Of a stretch of DNA of 64,000 nucleotides, positions 63,798-64,000 are shown piece by piece (the first letter of the stretch is position 1; each line of letters starts with the position of its first letter). The notes under the pieces are model-generated. The model searched no databases and was not told where the DNA came from. It was given only the letters and a program-made list of their open reading frames with translations. Source of the stretch: Haloplanus salinus. GTDB lineage: Archaea > Halobacteriota > Halobacteria > Halobacteriales > Haloferacaceae. The position numbers and the translations under genes are program-made. The stretch lies in assembly GCF_003336245.1 (NCBI RefSeq), contig NZ_QPHM01000001.1:2608113-2672112 (forward strand), read 5' to 3'.

Positions 63798-64000
63798 GGC
63801 TGGTGGTACGGCGAGCCGGCGTATCAGGGTTTCCCACCGCGTACGCCGCCTCGATGACACGCATAACTTACGCGTGAGACGGCGGTACCACACGCGGGTT
63901 ATCGCGGCGTCCGGGCGGCCGGCACCGTTCACGCCGGCCGCCCGTCGTCGCCCGGCATAATCGAGGGACAGCGTCGGGGTCGCGCTGCCGACGGAGCCGG
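63798..64000. other. Right edge of window, no gene seen
   Basis: About 200 bp upstream of the DUF5799 gene contain no coding-like frame or RNA. An A/T-rich GCATAACTTACG at 63862-63873 could be a promoter element for the DUF5799 gene or for a gene beyond the window. Confidence 0.35.

Overview
The window is chromosomal DNA from a halophilic archaeon of class Halobacteria. It is GC-rich with a strong G/C bias at third codon positions, and the proteins are very acidic. Archaeal markers include TFB, TFS, Dph2, NAC, SRP RNA with an archaeal S domain, geranylgeranyl reductase, the Agl23-type membrane protein and haloarchaeal DUF families. Many genes have a TATA-like box 25-30 bp before the start codon and no room for a leader, as expected for leaderless haloarchaeal transcripts. 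I cannot name the genus from sequence alone.

Layout. 0-5 kb: dph2, a 366-bp nested inverted-repeat element, trmO, a LOG-family gene, small membrane proteins and a NYN nuclease. 4.86-5.16 kb: SRP RNA. 5.3-10 kb: a broken transducer-like fragment, ppk1, and two haloarchaeal unknowns behind an IdeR/DtxR-like palindrome. 10.3-11.4 kb: a Tat lipoprotein with two HiPIP-like modules and tRNA-Gly with a nearby copy of its 3' end. 11.5-16.7 kb: ridA, a thioredoxin-reductase-like gene and a pilB-pilC pair. 17.2-28 kb: an HTH regulator with an operator-like palindrome, tfb, agl23-like, a phosphohexomutase, the lipid reductase, an M20 hydrolase, an MFS carrier and NhaC. 28-33.6 kb: Nudix, DUF5787, DUF5797, an RND exporter and enoyl-CoA hydratase. 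34-39.6 kb: tfs, trmI-NAC, tspO and a creatininase-family gene. 39.7-48.5 kb: methylmalonyl-CoA mutase large subunit, USP proteins, an enolase-superfamily dehydratase, epimerase, menE and an MFS carrier. 48.6-54.7 kb: a membrane bactofilin followed by a decayed stretch (frameshifted HTH_10 regulator, deleted VOC gene, divergent folD). 54.9-63.2 kb: the branched-chain amino-acid operon leuA-[leaders]-ilvB-ilvN-ilvC-orf-leuC-leuD-leuB, mostly joined by ATGA overlaps.

Two 450-bp copies of one palindrome-ended element (33930-34379 and 54033-54482, three mismatches) have exact IS200/IS605 signatures: 5'-TTAC flank, TCAA right end and subterminal hairpins. They carry no recognisable transposase and look non-autonomous. 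The second copy landed in a stop codon and recreated one.

The best candidate for something undescribed is the 325-bp leuA-ilvB gap. Behind a TATA box lies a 34-codon leaderless ORF ending in a rare-codon Ile/Val cluster. Its stop codon sits inside a perfect hairpin followed by a T run. A 15-codon ORF then overlaps ilvB by ATGA. This resembles a leader-peptide attenuator for Ile/Val/Leu synthesis, a mechanism not generally recognised in archaea; the interpretation is inference.
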